34,359 bases of DNA from Clostridium sp. (GTDB taxonomy: Bacteria > Bacillota > Clostridia > Clostridiales > Clostridiaceae): contig JAHAIU010000013.1 in NCBI GenBank assembly GCA_018372555.1, positions 1 through 34,359 on the forward strand. Reading direction: 5' to 3'. Below, one piece after another: positions 6,569-14,502 of this stretch. The notes under the pieces are model-generated. The model saw only the letters and a list, made by a program, of their open reading frames with translations, was not told the DNA's origin and did no database searches. Within the stretch, counting starts at the first letter, position 1. Each line of letters opens with the position of its first letter. Both the position numbers and the translations under genes were made by a program.

Positions 6569-8292
6569 TGATAAAGGCAGAAATAAACGGGGTCTCAGTA
6601 GAAGTTGAAAAGGGTACAAGTATCTTAGATGCGGCTAGAAGTATTAATATTCATCTACCTACCTTATGTCATATGCACATGGTTGATGGTAAGACTATGA
6701 ATTGTAAGGGGACATGCAGGGTTTGTGTAGTAGAGATAGAAGGTAAGTCTGGTTTACTGCCATCTTGTGCTACAGAACTCAGAGAAGGAATGTCGGTTAG
6801 AACTAATTCGTTAAAAGCTGTAAAGGCTAGAAGAACTATTACAGAATTACTTTTATCAAATCACCCTAAGGATTGCTTAAATTGTGAGAAAAATACTAAT
6901 TGTGAGTTGCAAAGTTTAGCGGCAGAGCTTGGTATAGATGAAAAAAACTTTCAAGGAGAGAGAACATCTTTTGATATTGATGTTTCTGATGGATTTATTA
7001 GAGACAGGGAAAAGTGTATTTTATGCAGAAGATGTGTAACAGCTTGCAATGATATACAAAAGGTACATGCAATAACTTTAGCTAATAGAGGATTTAATAC
7101 TAATGTATCTACTTTCTGCAATGATGCTATAGAGCTAACTAATTGTACTTACTGTGGACAATGTGTTGCTGTATGTCCAACAGGTGCCTTAAAAGAGAAC
7201 TCAAACTATAGAAAGATATGGGACATTTTAGATGATGAAGATAAATTTACAATTGTTCAGATTGCTCCAGCTGTTAGATATGCATTAGCAGAAGAGTTTG
7301 GATTAGAATCTGGAGATTTACCTACTGGAAAGATTGTAAAAGCTTTAAGATTATTAGGATTTAAGTTAGTATGTGATACTAATTTTGCAGCAGACTTAAC
7401 TATTATGGAAGAGGCAAATGAGTTTATAGAAAGATTTACCTTAGGAGAAAACCTACCATTAATAACTAGTTGCTGTCCAGCATGGGTAAAATATGCTGAA
7501 AATAATTATCAGGATAAAATAGAACTAGTATCCACCTGTAAATCACCTCAACAAATGTTTGGAGCAGTAGCAAAGAATTACTTACCTAAGGAATTAGGTG
7601 TAATGAAAGAAGATATATCAGTTATTTCAATAATGCCATGTATTGCTAAAAAACATGAGAATAATAGGGAAGAAATGAGAGATAACTCAGGAGTTAAAGA
7701 TGTGGATTTAGTTATTACAACAAGAGAGTTCGCAAAACTTATAAGGGAATCAGGTATTGATATTTTAAGACTTCCTGAAGCCGAATTTGATAATCCTTTA
7801 GGTATGTCAAGTGGAGCTGGAACTATATTTGGAACAAGTGGAGGAGTTATGGAAGCAGCTCTTAGAACAGCTTATGAGTGGATAACAGGAGAGAAATTAG
7901 ACGAAATTGAATTTGAAGATGTTAGAGGATTGGAAGGTATAAAAGAAGCTTCGATTGAGTTAAATGGAAAACTTGTAAATATTGCAGTGGTAAGTTCTTT
8001 AGGAAATGCTAAGAAGCTTATGGAGGAAATTAAAAGAGGAGAATCAAAATATGATTTTATAGAAGTTATGGCTTGCCCTGGAGGTTGTATAGATGGTGGA
8101 GGACAACCGTATATAAGATCTAATAGGGATATATTAAGAAAGAGGATGGATGCTATATATAAGGATGATTTTAACAATGAAATAAGAAAATCTCATGAAA
8201 ATCCTATGATAATAAAACTGTATGGAGATTATCTTATGAAACCTAATAGTTATATTGCTCATAAAATTTTACATGTAAGTTATAAAAAATAA
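6568..8292 (+). CDS. hydA: [FeFe]-hydrogenase catalytic subunit HydA
   Basis: 574 residues. Domains in order: an N-terminal [2Fe-2S] ferredoxin domain (Cys 34, 50, 53, 67), a His-ligated [4Fe-4S] site HPKDCLNC...NC (99-112), two [4Fe-4S] clusters (CILCRRCVTAC 150-160 and CTYCGQCVAVC 193-203), then the H-cluster domain. All three H-cluster signatures are intact: TSCCPAW (300-306), MPCIAKKHE (356-364) and MACPGGCIDGGGQP (501-514). It makes or oxidises H2 in the cytoplasm; with HydB and HydC it should use NADH plus ferredoxin. Its ATG overlaps the hydB stop in TAATG, behind GGAGGTG (6554-6560). Maturases HydE, HydF and HydG are not in this window and must be encoded elsewhere. Confidence 0.97.
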   Translation: MIKAEINGVSVEVEKGTSILDAARSINIHLPTLCHMHMVDGKTMNCKGTCRVCVVEIEGKSGLLPSCATELREGMSVRTNSLKAVKARRTITELLLSNHPKDCLNCEKNTNCELQSLAAELGIDEKNFQGERTSFDIDVSDGFIRDREKCILCRRCVTACNDIQKVHAITLANRGFNTNVSTFCNDAIELTNCTYCGQCVAVCPTGALKENSNYRKIWDILDDEDKFTIVQIAPAVRYALAEEFGLESGDLPTGKIVKALRLLGFKLVCDTNFAADLTIMEEANEFIERFTLGENLPLITSCCPAWVKYAENNYQDKIELVSTCKSPQQMFGAVAKNYLPKELGVMKEDISVISIMPCIAKKHENNREEMRDNSGVKDVDLVITTREFAKLIRESGIDILRLPEAEFDNPLGMSSGAGTIFGTSGGVMEAALRTAYEWITGEKLDEIEFEDVRGLEGIKEASIELNGKLVNIAVVSSLGNAKKLMEEIKRGESKYDFIEVMACPGGCIDGGGQPYIRSNRDILRKRMDAIYKDDFNNEIRKSHENPMIIKLYGDYLMKPNSYIAHKILHVSYKK

Positions 8293-8306
8293 CAAAAATA
8301 TTAATG

Positions 8307-8338
8307 AAATGGAAAAATGATAATTTTTCCATTTTTTT
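8307..8338 (+). terminator. Intrinsic terminator after hydA
   Basis: AAATGGAAAAAT (8307-8318) pairs with ATTTTTCCATTT (8323-8334) around a GATA loop, with a following T-run. It closes the hydCBA operon. Confidence 0.9.
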
Positions 8339-8421
8339 GACGAATAAATTTAACTATTTATACAAAAATATGTTGTTTTAAAATATAATTGTAAAAAAAT
8401 GATAATTATATGGATAAAGTA

Positions 8422-8450
8422 TGGAAAATTATTTTAATAGATGATATAAT
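8422..8450 (+). promoter_or_regulatory. Candidate promoter of the agr locus
   Basis: TGGAAA (8422-8427), a 17-base spacer and a perfect TATAAT (8445-8450). The -35 matches consensus at only four of six bases, which suits an activated promoter, though no activator site is recognised. Confidence 0.45.
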
Positions 8451-8504
8451 AAGTTATAAATTAAGTTATTAACAAGAAAGGTAATTTAAAAAAAGTGTAA
8501 AAAT

Positions 8505-9071
8505 ATGATAGAAACTGTAATAATATCATTAATAATATGTAAGATAAAGAAATATGACATTAAAGGCTTGTTTAAAAGTTGGACAATTTATCCAGTTGTT
8601 TTTATGGAGTTAGTATATTTATTTATACAAATAAATATTTTTATGGAGAATTATAGATATATAGATATAGTGGCACCGTTGAAAACGGTCTATTTATGTT
8701 CATATCTACCTTTAATATTTAAATATAGGAAATATACAGAGGCTATTATTGGATCTATTTTTGTAATGATAGGTGGAATATTGAACGATATAGCAATAGC
8801 AGCCAATAATGGATTTATGCCAGTTTTTCCCAGTCTTTCATATTTAACAGGATATGCAAAAACTGATGCATTTAATAAAGTTAATGATATTCATATACTT
8901 GGTGATGCAAGTACTAAGCTAAAACCACTAACTGATATTTTTGATATTGGATATAGCGTTTTAAGTTTAGGAGATATTTTTATTAGATTTTACATTTTTA
9001 TCATTATTTATAGTATTATAAAAAGTTTAAATACAAGCACTGAAGAAGAATTAGCAATTAACTACAGATAA
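8505..9071 (+). CDS. DUF5317 membrane protein of the agr locus
   Basis: 188 residues with about five hydrophobic segments. The overall pattern fits DUF5317: an N-terminal membrane helix followed by a short basic stretch (KIKKYDIKGL), a central AANNGFMPVFP motif (about 104-114), a loop with ILGDASTKLKPLTDIF, then a SLGDIFIRFYIFIIIY helix at the end. The family has no established function. It is the first gene of a run in which the next three genes include agrB and agrD, with 10 bases to its neighbour, so it is probably co-transcribed with the quorum-sensing genes. An in-frame TAA at 8487-8489 makes ATG 8505 the first possible ATG start, although the ribosome site (AGAAAGG near 8475-8481) is distant and weak. 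Confidence 0.72.
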   Translation: MIETVIISLIICKIKKYDIKGLFKSWTIYPVVFMELVYLFIQINIFMENYRYIDIVAPLKTVYLCSYLPLIFKYRKYTEAIIGSIFVMIGGILNDIAIAANNGFMPVFPSLSYLTGYAKTDAFNKVNDIHILGDASTKLKPLTDIFDIGYSVLSLGDIFIRFYIFIIIYSIIKSLNTSTEEELAINYR

Positions 9072-9081
9072 GGAGAAAATC

Positions 9082-9549
9082 ATGTTAAAACTTGAACCAA
9101 TAGAATTTTTTCTAAGAGCAATACCAGAGGGATTATTAATTATATTAGGAATCTATATATTATCCAAGACTAGAATAGATAAGAAAAAATACTTAGTATC
9201 AAGTATTGTTTATGCAATTACAATTTTTTGTATAAGATTATTACCAATTAACTATGGAGTACATACTATCTTAATATTATTATTTTTAGTCTTATTAACT
9301 ATTATCTATATAAAGATAGATGTAATACTAACTATGAGAAGTGCTCTTATAGTATTTTTACTACAATTTGTTTCAGAAGGAATTAATGTATTTGTATTAA
9401 GGCTAATACCTAATATTGATTTAGATAAGTTATTTTTAAACCCCGTATTAAAAACGCTTTTAGGAATACCTTCATTAATAATATTAGCTGTAATAATATA
9501 TATTTTCTATATTTTAGATAAAAGGAAAGATGTGTTAAAAGATGTATAG
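9082..9549 (+). CDS. AgrC-like membrane sensor domain without a kinase (putative)
   Basis: 155 residues that are almost entirely membrane: about five hydrophobic segments and a short charged C-terminus (DKRKDVLKDV). The stretch RLLPINYGVHTILILLFLVLL (about 51-71) and the alternation of segments look like the N-terminal sensor half of AgrC/GHKL-type peptide receptors, but there is no HisKA or ATPase part; the protein ends before one could begin. It has an AAGGAG site 8 bases before the ATG, and its last 8 bases overlap agrB, indicating translational coupling. Possible roles are a peptide receptor or accessory protein, an AgrB partner, or an unrelated small membrane protein. The resemblance is judged by eye only, and its function is unknown. 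Confidence 0.5.
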   Translation: MLKLEPIEFFLRAIPEGLLIILGIYILSKTRIDKKKYLVSSIVYAITIFCIRLLPINYGVHTILILLFLVLLTIIYIKIDVILTMRSALIVFLLQFVSEGINVFVLRLIPNIDLDKLFLNPVLKTLLGIPSLIILAVIIYIFYILDKRKDVLKDV

Positions 9550-10201
9550 TGTAGAAGCTTTATCAAAAAAAATAGCTAATAACTTAAGAAAAGAATTAAA
9601 TTATGATGATGACAAAACTAGTGTTATAGAGTATGGACTCTATGCTTTCTTTCAAATAGGACTATCAATACTTTTAGTAGCTATTGTTGGTGGAATACTT
9701 AATGTTATGTTAGAAGCGTTAATTATTTCTTTTGTAATTAGTATTTTTAGAAAATACTCAGGGGGAGCCCATGCAAGTAAAGCTTTTAACTGTGCTATTA
9801 TTGGTGTCTTAGTATCAGTAATACCAGCTATTATATTCACAAAAATAAATATTAATACTAATTATTTAATAATAGTCGGAGGATTAGTTTACTTAATTTC
9901 TATTATAGTAACTTATAGGCTTGCTCCTGTAGATAATCCGAATAAACCTATAAAAAGTCCGGCTAAAATTAGAAGATTAAAAAAGGGATCTATTATTTTA
10001 TTGACTATATATATGTTCTTAGCTCTAGCAATGATATTTATTTATCGAGAAAGCTCAAATATGGATTACTTAGTATATTCTGTATGTATTTATTTTGGGG
10101 TTTCTTGGCAAGTACTAACACTTACCAAAATAGGACATTCATTAGTGAATGGAATGGATTCTTTATTAATAAAAATTTTAAGTTTTAAGGGGAGGAATTA
10201 G
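9542..10201 (+). CDS. agrB: AgrB autoinducer-processing protease
   Basis: 219 residues, a polytopic membrane cysteine protease that cuts the AgrD C-terminal tail and helps form the thiolactone ring of the autoinducing peptide. The family core RKYSGGAHASKAFNC is at residues 70-84, placing His77 and Cys84 at the same positions as the catalytic pair of S. aureus AgrB. An additional family feature is the APVDNPNKPI stretch (about 127-136). Five or six membrane segments follow the N-terminal soluble region. It starts inside the end of the preceding gene and is followed after 2 bases by agrD, the standard arrangement. No AgrC kinase or AgrA regulator lies adjacent, as in C. perfringens. Confidence 0.95.
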   Translation: MYSVEALSKKIANNLRKELNYDDDKTSVIEYGLYAFFQIGLSILLVAIVGGILNVMLEALIISFVISIFRKYSGGAHASKAFNCAIIGVLVSVIPAIIFTKININTNYLIIVGGLVYLISIIVTYRLAPVDNPNKPIKSPAKIRRLKKGSIILLTIYMFLALAMIFIYRESSNMDYLVYSVCIYFGVSWQVLTLTKIGHSLVNGMDSLLIKILSFKGRN

Positions 10202-10203
10202 AA

Positions 10204-10338
10204 ATGAAAAAATTAAATAGTAAGGTAATGATGGCAGTAGCAGCATTTGTTACAGTTATAGCTTCAACAGTTGCTACTTCAGCATGTTTCTGGTGTTCAT
10301 ACCAACCAGAAGAACCAAAATGCTTAAGAGATGAATAA
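10204..10338 (+). CDS. agrD: AgrD autoinducing peptide precursor
   Basis: 44 residues. It has an amphipathic/hydrophobic leader with basic residues (MKKLNSKVMMAVAAFVTVIA), then a core ATSACFWCS, then the conserved acidic tail YQPEEPKCLRDE recognised by AgrB. By alignment to the C. perfringens precursor (core CLWFT before HQPEEPKSLRDE, recalled from the literature), the predicted signal is a five-residue ring, CFWCS, closed between Cys1 and the terminal Ser carboxyl. Two extra cysteines are unusual: one inside the ring (position 4) and one in the tail. The start lies 2 bases after the agrB stop, with the ribosome site GGGGAGG (10189-10195) inside the agrB end. A terminator hairpin follows. Confidence 0.93.
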   Translation: MKKLNSKVMMAVAAFVTVIASTVATSACFWCSYQPEEPKCLRDE

Positions 10339-10344
10339 TTGAAA

Positions 10345-10378
10345 AAATAAAGATCGGGTAACCGGTCTTTATTTATCA
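10345..10378 (+). terminator. Hairpin after agrD, imperfect terminator
   Basis: AAATAAAGATCGG (10345-10357) pairs with CCGGTCTTTATTT (10362-10374), 13 bp with one G-U pair and a GTAA loop. The downstream tract is not a pure T-run (ATTTATCATA), so some read-through into the next gene is plausible. The right arm ends 24 bases before the next start codon. Confidence 0.75.
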
Positions 10379-10397
10379 TATAGAAATGGTGATAAAT

Positions 10398-12095
10398 ATG
10401 AAAGAAATTAAGAAAAGTAGAATTAAACAAATTGATGATATGGCATCTATAGTAAAGTTGGCATCTTTGATGTTTACAGCAATAATTTTCTTTCAATATT
10501 TTTTTAATGAAGAAGGCATGCTGTTAGATTCTTTTAATAGTATATCTATATTTATGCCAATAGTTGTAGGGTGTCTTGTATTAACAATAATTTATATGCT
10601 ATGGTCATTTCAAGTACATGAAAATACAAATAAGACTGCATTAAAATATAAGATATTAATTGAAAATATACTTTTCATGGTGATATTATTTTTTGCTGTG
10701 GTTATTTCTGGTGCAAATAAGAGTCATTATAAGTTCATATTTTTATTTATAATTACTAGTACAACTATACAATCTGGAATGAAAAGTGGAATGATAACTT
10801 CTATAATTGCATCACTAGCTATTTTAGTAATGGATATTTTATGTATGCCAGGAGCTTCAGTAAATAAATATTTTCAAGATGACTTATTATTAGCAGGAGT
10901 ATTTATATTAACTGCATGGCCACTAGGGTTTTATGTAAAAATAGAAGGTGAACATATAGAGAAGTTAGAGAACTTAGTTAATAAGGATGGACTAACTGGA
11001 GTATATAATCATAGATATTTTCAGGATTCCTTAAAGGAATTAATTATTAATGCTAAGAAGAAAAAATCTAAATTAGCTATGATTTTAACTGATATAGATT
11101 ACTTTAAGCATTATAATGATTTATATGGTCATCAAAAGGGTGATGAAATTTTAAGATGTATTGGTGAAATATTAAGAGATAATTCTGGAGAAAAAAGCAT
11201 AACAGCAAGATATGGTGGAGAAGAGTTCGCTATAATTTTACCAAATACTAATGAAGAAGAAGCTTTGAAAATTGCTGACAAAATTAGAGTAATTATTGAA
11301 AAGACAAAATTTTATGGTGAAGAAAATCAGCCCAATGGTGTATTAACAGTATCGATGGGGATATCTACTTTTCCAGATAAAGCTAGGAATGAAGTAGAGT
11401 TAATAAAAAGTGCTGATGATGCTTTATATAGAGCAAAGTTTTTTAATAAAAATAGAGTTGAAACATATAGTTCTATATTAGATGATTTAAAAAATGATAT
11501 AGAAGAAAAAGATATAGAGTTAGTTACATCTATTAAGACGTTAATAAGTGTCATTAATGCTAAGGATAGATATACATATGGACATTCAGAAAGAGTAGTT
11601 TTATATAGTAAATTATTAGCAGAAAAATTAGGTTTATCAAGGGAAGATAAAACTAATCTTATTCAAGGTTCCTTTATGCATGATATTGGGAAAATAAATA
11701 TTTCCAAGGAAATACTTTTAAAGAAAATGCCTTTAACTAAAGAAGAATGGGAGATTTTAAAAAGTCATCCTGAAGAGGGGATAGAGATAATAAAGCCAGT
11801 TAAATCATTAGAAAAAATTATACCTATTATAAAACACCATCATGAAAGATTTGATGGTACCGGATATCCAAGTAATTTAAAAGGAGAAGAAATACCTTAT
11901 TTATCTAGAGTATTAAGTGTTGTAGATAGTTTTGATGCAATGACATCTAATAGGCCTTATAATAAAAGAAAGACTTATGAAGAGGCAATAGTAGAACTTA
12001 GAAATTTTTCAGGTACTCAATTTGATCCAAGTATTGCAGAAAAATTTATAGAAGTTATTGAAGAAAACAAAGAAAAGTTTGATAATCTTAGATAA
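10398..12095 (+). CDS. Membrane GGDEF / HD-GYP cyclic-di-GMP protein
   Basis: 565 residues. About five membrane segments (roughly 20-180) are followed by a GGDEF diguanylate cyclase domain (about 195-355) with DIDYFKHYND metal ligands and an intact GGEEF (273-277); the usual RxxD inhibitory I-site just upstream is absent. A C-terminal HD-GYP phosphodiesterase domain follows (about 375-560) with HSERV, HDIGK (428-432) and HHHERFDGTGYP (GYP 489-491). All visible active-site residues are present, so both synthesis and breakdown of cyclic-di-GMP are possible. ATG 10398 is preferred over the in-frame ATG 10386, because AATGGTGAT (10385-10393) is a fair ribosome site for 10398 and nothing serves 10386. 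Only 59 bases, mostly the agr hairpin, separate it from agrD, so it may be expressed by read-through from the agr locus. Confidence 0.93.
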   Translation: MKEIKKSRIKQIDDMASIVKLASLMFTAIIFFQYFFNEEGMLLDSFNSISIFMPIVVGCLVLTIIYMLWSFQVHENTNKTALKYKILIENILFMVILFFAVVISGANKSHYKFIFLFIITSTTIQSGMKSGMITSIIASLAILVMDILCMPGASVNKYFQDDLLLAGVFILTAWPLGFYVKIEGEHIEKLENLVNKDGLTGVYNHRYFQDSLKELIINAKKKKSKLAMILTDIDYFKHYNDLYGHQKGDEILRCIGEILRDNSGEKSITARYGGEEFAIILPNTNEEEALKIADKIRVIIEKTKFYGEENQPNGVLTVSMGISTFPDKARNEVELIKSADDALYRAKFFNKNRVETYSSILDDLKNDIEEKDIELVTSIKTLISVINAKDRYTYGHSERVVLYSKLLAEKLGLSREDKTNLIQGSFMHDIGKINISKEILLKKMPLTKEEWEILKSHPEEGIEIIKPVKSLEKIIPIIKHHHERFDGTGYPSNLKGEEIPYLSRVLSVVDSFDAMTSNRPYNKRKTYEEAIVELRNFSGTQFDPSIAEKFIEVIEENKEKFDNLR

Positions 12096-12100
12096 TTAAA

Positions 12101-12118
12101 AAACTCCTCTAGGAGTTT
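12101..12118 (+). terminator. Hairpin after the GGDEF/HD-GYP gene
   Basis: AAACTCC (12101-12107) pairs with GGAGTTT (12112-12118) around TCTA. The following GAAAAATATTTTT is not a clean T-run, so this is a weak terminator. Confidence 0.6.
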
Positions 12119-12187
12119 GAAAAATATTTTTAGTAATTCTAGAGTATTACATTAATAATTAATCATTTTTAATTTTAAAGTTTAAGA

Positions 12188-12218
12188 GGGCTGTTTTTGA
12201 GACAGCCCCTTTATAATT
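12188..12218. terminator. Bidirectional terminator between convergent genes
   Basis: GGGCTGT (12188-12194) pairs with ACAGCCC (12202-12208), 7 bp with a 7-base loop and T-rich sequence on the plus side. It lies between the GGDEF/HD-GYP gene (plus) and the end of the AI-2E-family gene (minus). Confidence 0.75.
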
Positions 12219-13347
12219 TTACCTTCTTTTCATTTAGTTTTTTATATGTTACTTCCTTTATTAATTGATATATAACGCTGAAAGTTGGTATTCCAATTAG
12301 CATTCCTACAAGTCCTAAAGTACTTCCACCAACAATCATTGCAAGCATAACCCATATTGCAGAAAGTCCAACAGAATTTCCTACAACTTTAGGATATATT
12401 ACATTACCTTCAAATTGTTGAAGACATAGTAAAAATACTACAAACCATATTGCTTTAATAGGATCTATTATAAGTATTAAGAACACTGCAGGAATTGCGC
12501 CAATAAAAGCTCCGAAAATAGGTATCAAGGCTGTAACACCTATAAGCACACTAATTAGTAATGCGTAAGGCATTGATAGTATAGTCATTCCTATAAAACA
12601 TAAAACCCCTAGAATAACTGCTTCAATACATTGTCCTGTAATAAACTTAGAAAAGGTATAATTTGATAGCTTAGATATATCAACGATTTTATTAGCAATC
12701 TCTTTCTTAGAAAAAGCAAAGAGTAATTTCTTAAAGTTTAATACTAATTTTTCTTTACTAGATAACATGTAAATTGTTAGTATAACAGAAAGTATAAAAT
12801 TAATAACACCACTTGTAATAGTAACTGTAGTACTTAAAATTCCTGTTAATGAAGTAGTTAAGAATGTAGTGGCTATACGTAATAGGTCTTGCCATGTAGT
12901 CATTAATGTATTGTAAATATTTTGAAGTAATTCTGTGGATGATACATATTGATTAATTAATGTTTCAAAAGACTTTATATAGCCTGGAACTGCATCCATA
13001 AGTGTAGCAAGACTATTAATAAGTTCTGGAATTACAAATAGACCTAAAGCAACTATGAGACCTATAACAGTTATAAAAGTAGATAAAATTGATAAAGGTC
13101 TTTTTAGATTTTTTACGAAATCTGATTTGTTTTCATCTAAGAAATTGAAAATCTTATTTTCAAAGAATTTCATTGGCAGATTTAAAACGAAAGCCATACA
13201 AAAGGCTAGTATAAATGGGTTTAATATACTTAGAACACCATCGAACATGGCAAATATATTCTTTATATTTAATAAAATAAAATAAAGTAACATTAAATAA
13301 GTTCCAAGCAGTAGATTTTCTTTAAATTTATTATTTAGTTCTTTCAA
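12211..13347 (-). CDS. AI-2E family (PF01594) transporter
   Basis: 378 residues. A membrane protein with about eight hydrophobic segments and a long amphipathic central section (about 115-165), the layout of the AI-2E/YtvI/YdiK permease family. The conserved C-terminal half contains GVTALIPIFGAFIGAIPA, QQFEGNVIYPKVVGNSVGLSA and GMLIGIPTFSVIYQ. Family members have been linked to AI-2 export, ion transport or Na+(Li+)/H+ antiport, so substrate cannot be assigned from family alone. The start is TTG at 13345-13347, with GGAGG about 11 bases upstream. It stands alone on the minus strand. A second member of the same family is at 26492-27658. Confidence 0.9.
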   Translation of the reverse strand: MKELNNKFKENLLLGTYLMLLYFILLNIKNIFAMFDGVLSILNPFILAFCMAFVLNLPMKFFENKIFNFLDENKSDFVKNLKRPLSILSTFITVIGLIVALGLFVIPELINSLATLMDAVPGYIKSFETLINQYVSSTELLQNIYNTLMTTWQDLLRIATTFLTTSLTGILSTTVTITSGVINFILSVILTIYMLSSKEKLVLNFKKLLFAFSKKEIANKIVDISKLSNYTFSKFITGQCIEAVILGVLCFIGMTILSMPYALLISVLIGVTALIPIFGAFIGAIPAVFLILIIDPIKAIWFVVFLLCLQQFEGNVIYPKVVGNSVGLSAIWVMLAMIVGGSTLGLVGMLIGIPTFSVIYQLIKEVTYKKLNEKKVKL

Positions 13348-13375
13348 ATTGAAATATCCTCCATAAATTAAAATT

Positions 13376-13574
13376 ATATTATAATAAAGATTATACTTTT
13401 TATTAAGCTATATTTAATGGTAAAAATATTTAATATATGTAATTATCACAACAACTTATACAAAAATTAAAAGATTGATGCTTTCAATTGATGTAGTTCA
13501 CTTTAAAAGTATTTTTTACTTAAAATAACATAAGTACTAAAAATGTAGATTACTTATTGAAACATATATATAAT
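13376..13574 (+). repeat. Degenerate intergenic repeat, copy A
   Basis: It occupies most of the 330-base gap before the Nudix gene and resembles 15525-15729 along its length. Segment 13540-13574 differs from 15695-15729 at one base in 35, and ATGCTTTCAATTGATGTA (13478-13495) is identical to 15632-15649. No ORF is present. It ends about 100 bases before the Nudix start. Confidence 0.75.
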
Positions 13575-13677
13575 TGTAAAGCATGTTTATAATTTATTCT
13601 AGTACTAATGTTGAATGAATTGTAAAATAAAAGTAAAATAAGAATTAAGTATAATATAAAGAGTTGGAGATGAAGAA

Positions 13678-14265
13678 ATGAGTAAGGTAAAGGTTAAAAA
13701 TATAGAAAAATTAGCAGATACTAAATACTTAAAGTTATATAGTGCTAATTACATAAATAAAAAGGGAACACTTAGAAATTGGACTATTGCTTCTCGTAAG
13801 AGTATAGAGGACTTAAATAATAAATTCTTTGATAATGGAGAAGATAAGCCAGATGCTGTAGTTATAATAGCTAAGCATATAGAAGAGGATAAATTAGTTT
13901 TAATAAAACAATTTAGAGTTCCGATAAATGATTATGTTATAGAATTACCTGCAGGTCTTATTGATAAAGGGGAAAGCTTTATTGAAACAGTAGAGAGAGA
14001 ATTAAAAGAAGAGACTGGTTTAGATTTAGTTAAGCTAGATGAGAAGAAAACTAATAAGAAGGTATATGTATCTGTTGGGATGACAGATGAATCCATATCT
14101 TTAGTTTATTGCAGTTGTAGTGGAGAGCCTTCTAATGAGAACTTAGAAGATGATGAAGATATAGAAGTTATATTAGTTTCTAAAGAAGAAGCAAAGGAAT
14201 TACTTAAGACTGAAAAAAATATTGATGTAAAGGCTTTATTAGCAATAGAAAATTATATTATATAA
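13678..14265 (+). CDS. Nudix hydrolase (ADP-ribose pyrophosphatase-like)
   Basis: 195 residues. The Nudix box is complete at about residues 96-118 (GLIDKGESFIETVERELKEETGL, given in part here as G-x5-E-x7-REL-x-EE-x-G-L), with the catalytic metal-binding glutamates intact. The preceding IKQFRVPINDYVIELPAG stretch is typical of ADP-ribose pyrophosphatase-type (NudF) enzymes, which hydrolyse ADP-ribose or similar nucleotide sugars. The substrate remains inferred. The start ATG 13678 has GGAGATG 6 bases before it. It is flanked by copies A and C of an intergenic repeat and closed by its own terminator, so it is probably a single-gene transcript. Confidence 0.88.
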   Translation: MSKVKVKNIEKLADTKYLKLYSANYINKKGTLRNWTIASRKSIEDLNNKFFDNGEDKPDAVVIIAKHIEEDKLVLIKQFRVPINDYVIELPAGLIDKGESFIETVERELKEETGLDLVKLDEKKTNKKVYVSVGMTDESISLVYCSCSGEPSNENLEDDEDIEVILVSKEEAKELLKTEKNIDVKALLAIENYII

Positions 14266-14352
14266 GTTGCAATAATATTTTTACATTTCATTAAGTTAGC
14301 TCATATTTAAAATATTTAAGTTATGTAACTACACAATCAACACATATAAATA
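14261..14352 (+). repeat. Degenerate intergenic repeat, copy C (5' part only)
   Basis: Starting over the Nudix stop codon, TATAAGTTG.AATAA and the following approximately 85 bases resemble the first half of copy B (15525-15620), including ATTCA-like, TTTAAAATATTT and CAATC-ACA segments. The second half of the repeat is missing. Confidence 0.55.
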
Positions 14353-14387
14353 GAAGAAATAAAAATAAATATAAAAATTGATTATTG

Positions 14388-14420
14388 AAGGAGTTATCTT
14401 ATAAGATGGCTCCTTTAATA
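14388..14420 (+). terminator. Intrinsic terminator after the Nudix gene
   Basis: AAGGAGTTATCTT (14388-14400) pairs with AAGATGGCTCCTT (14403-14415) with two G-U pairs; the innermost pairs must open to make the loop. T-rich sequence follows. Confidence 0.8.
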
Positions 14421-14502
14421 ATTAATTTATTAAACTTCATCTTAAGCTTATAAATATTCTAATTAGAGATAAAATACTAAAAAAGACTTAAGAGGTATTA
14501 CT

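Noticed and set aside
5092..8177. Several antisense ORFs over hydB and hydA (5092-5418, 5749-5970, 6094-6495, 7872-8177)
   Set aside because: They are shadows of strongly conserved coding sequence on the plus strand, with no ribosome sites and low-complexity, Ser/Pro/Phe-rich products.
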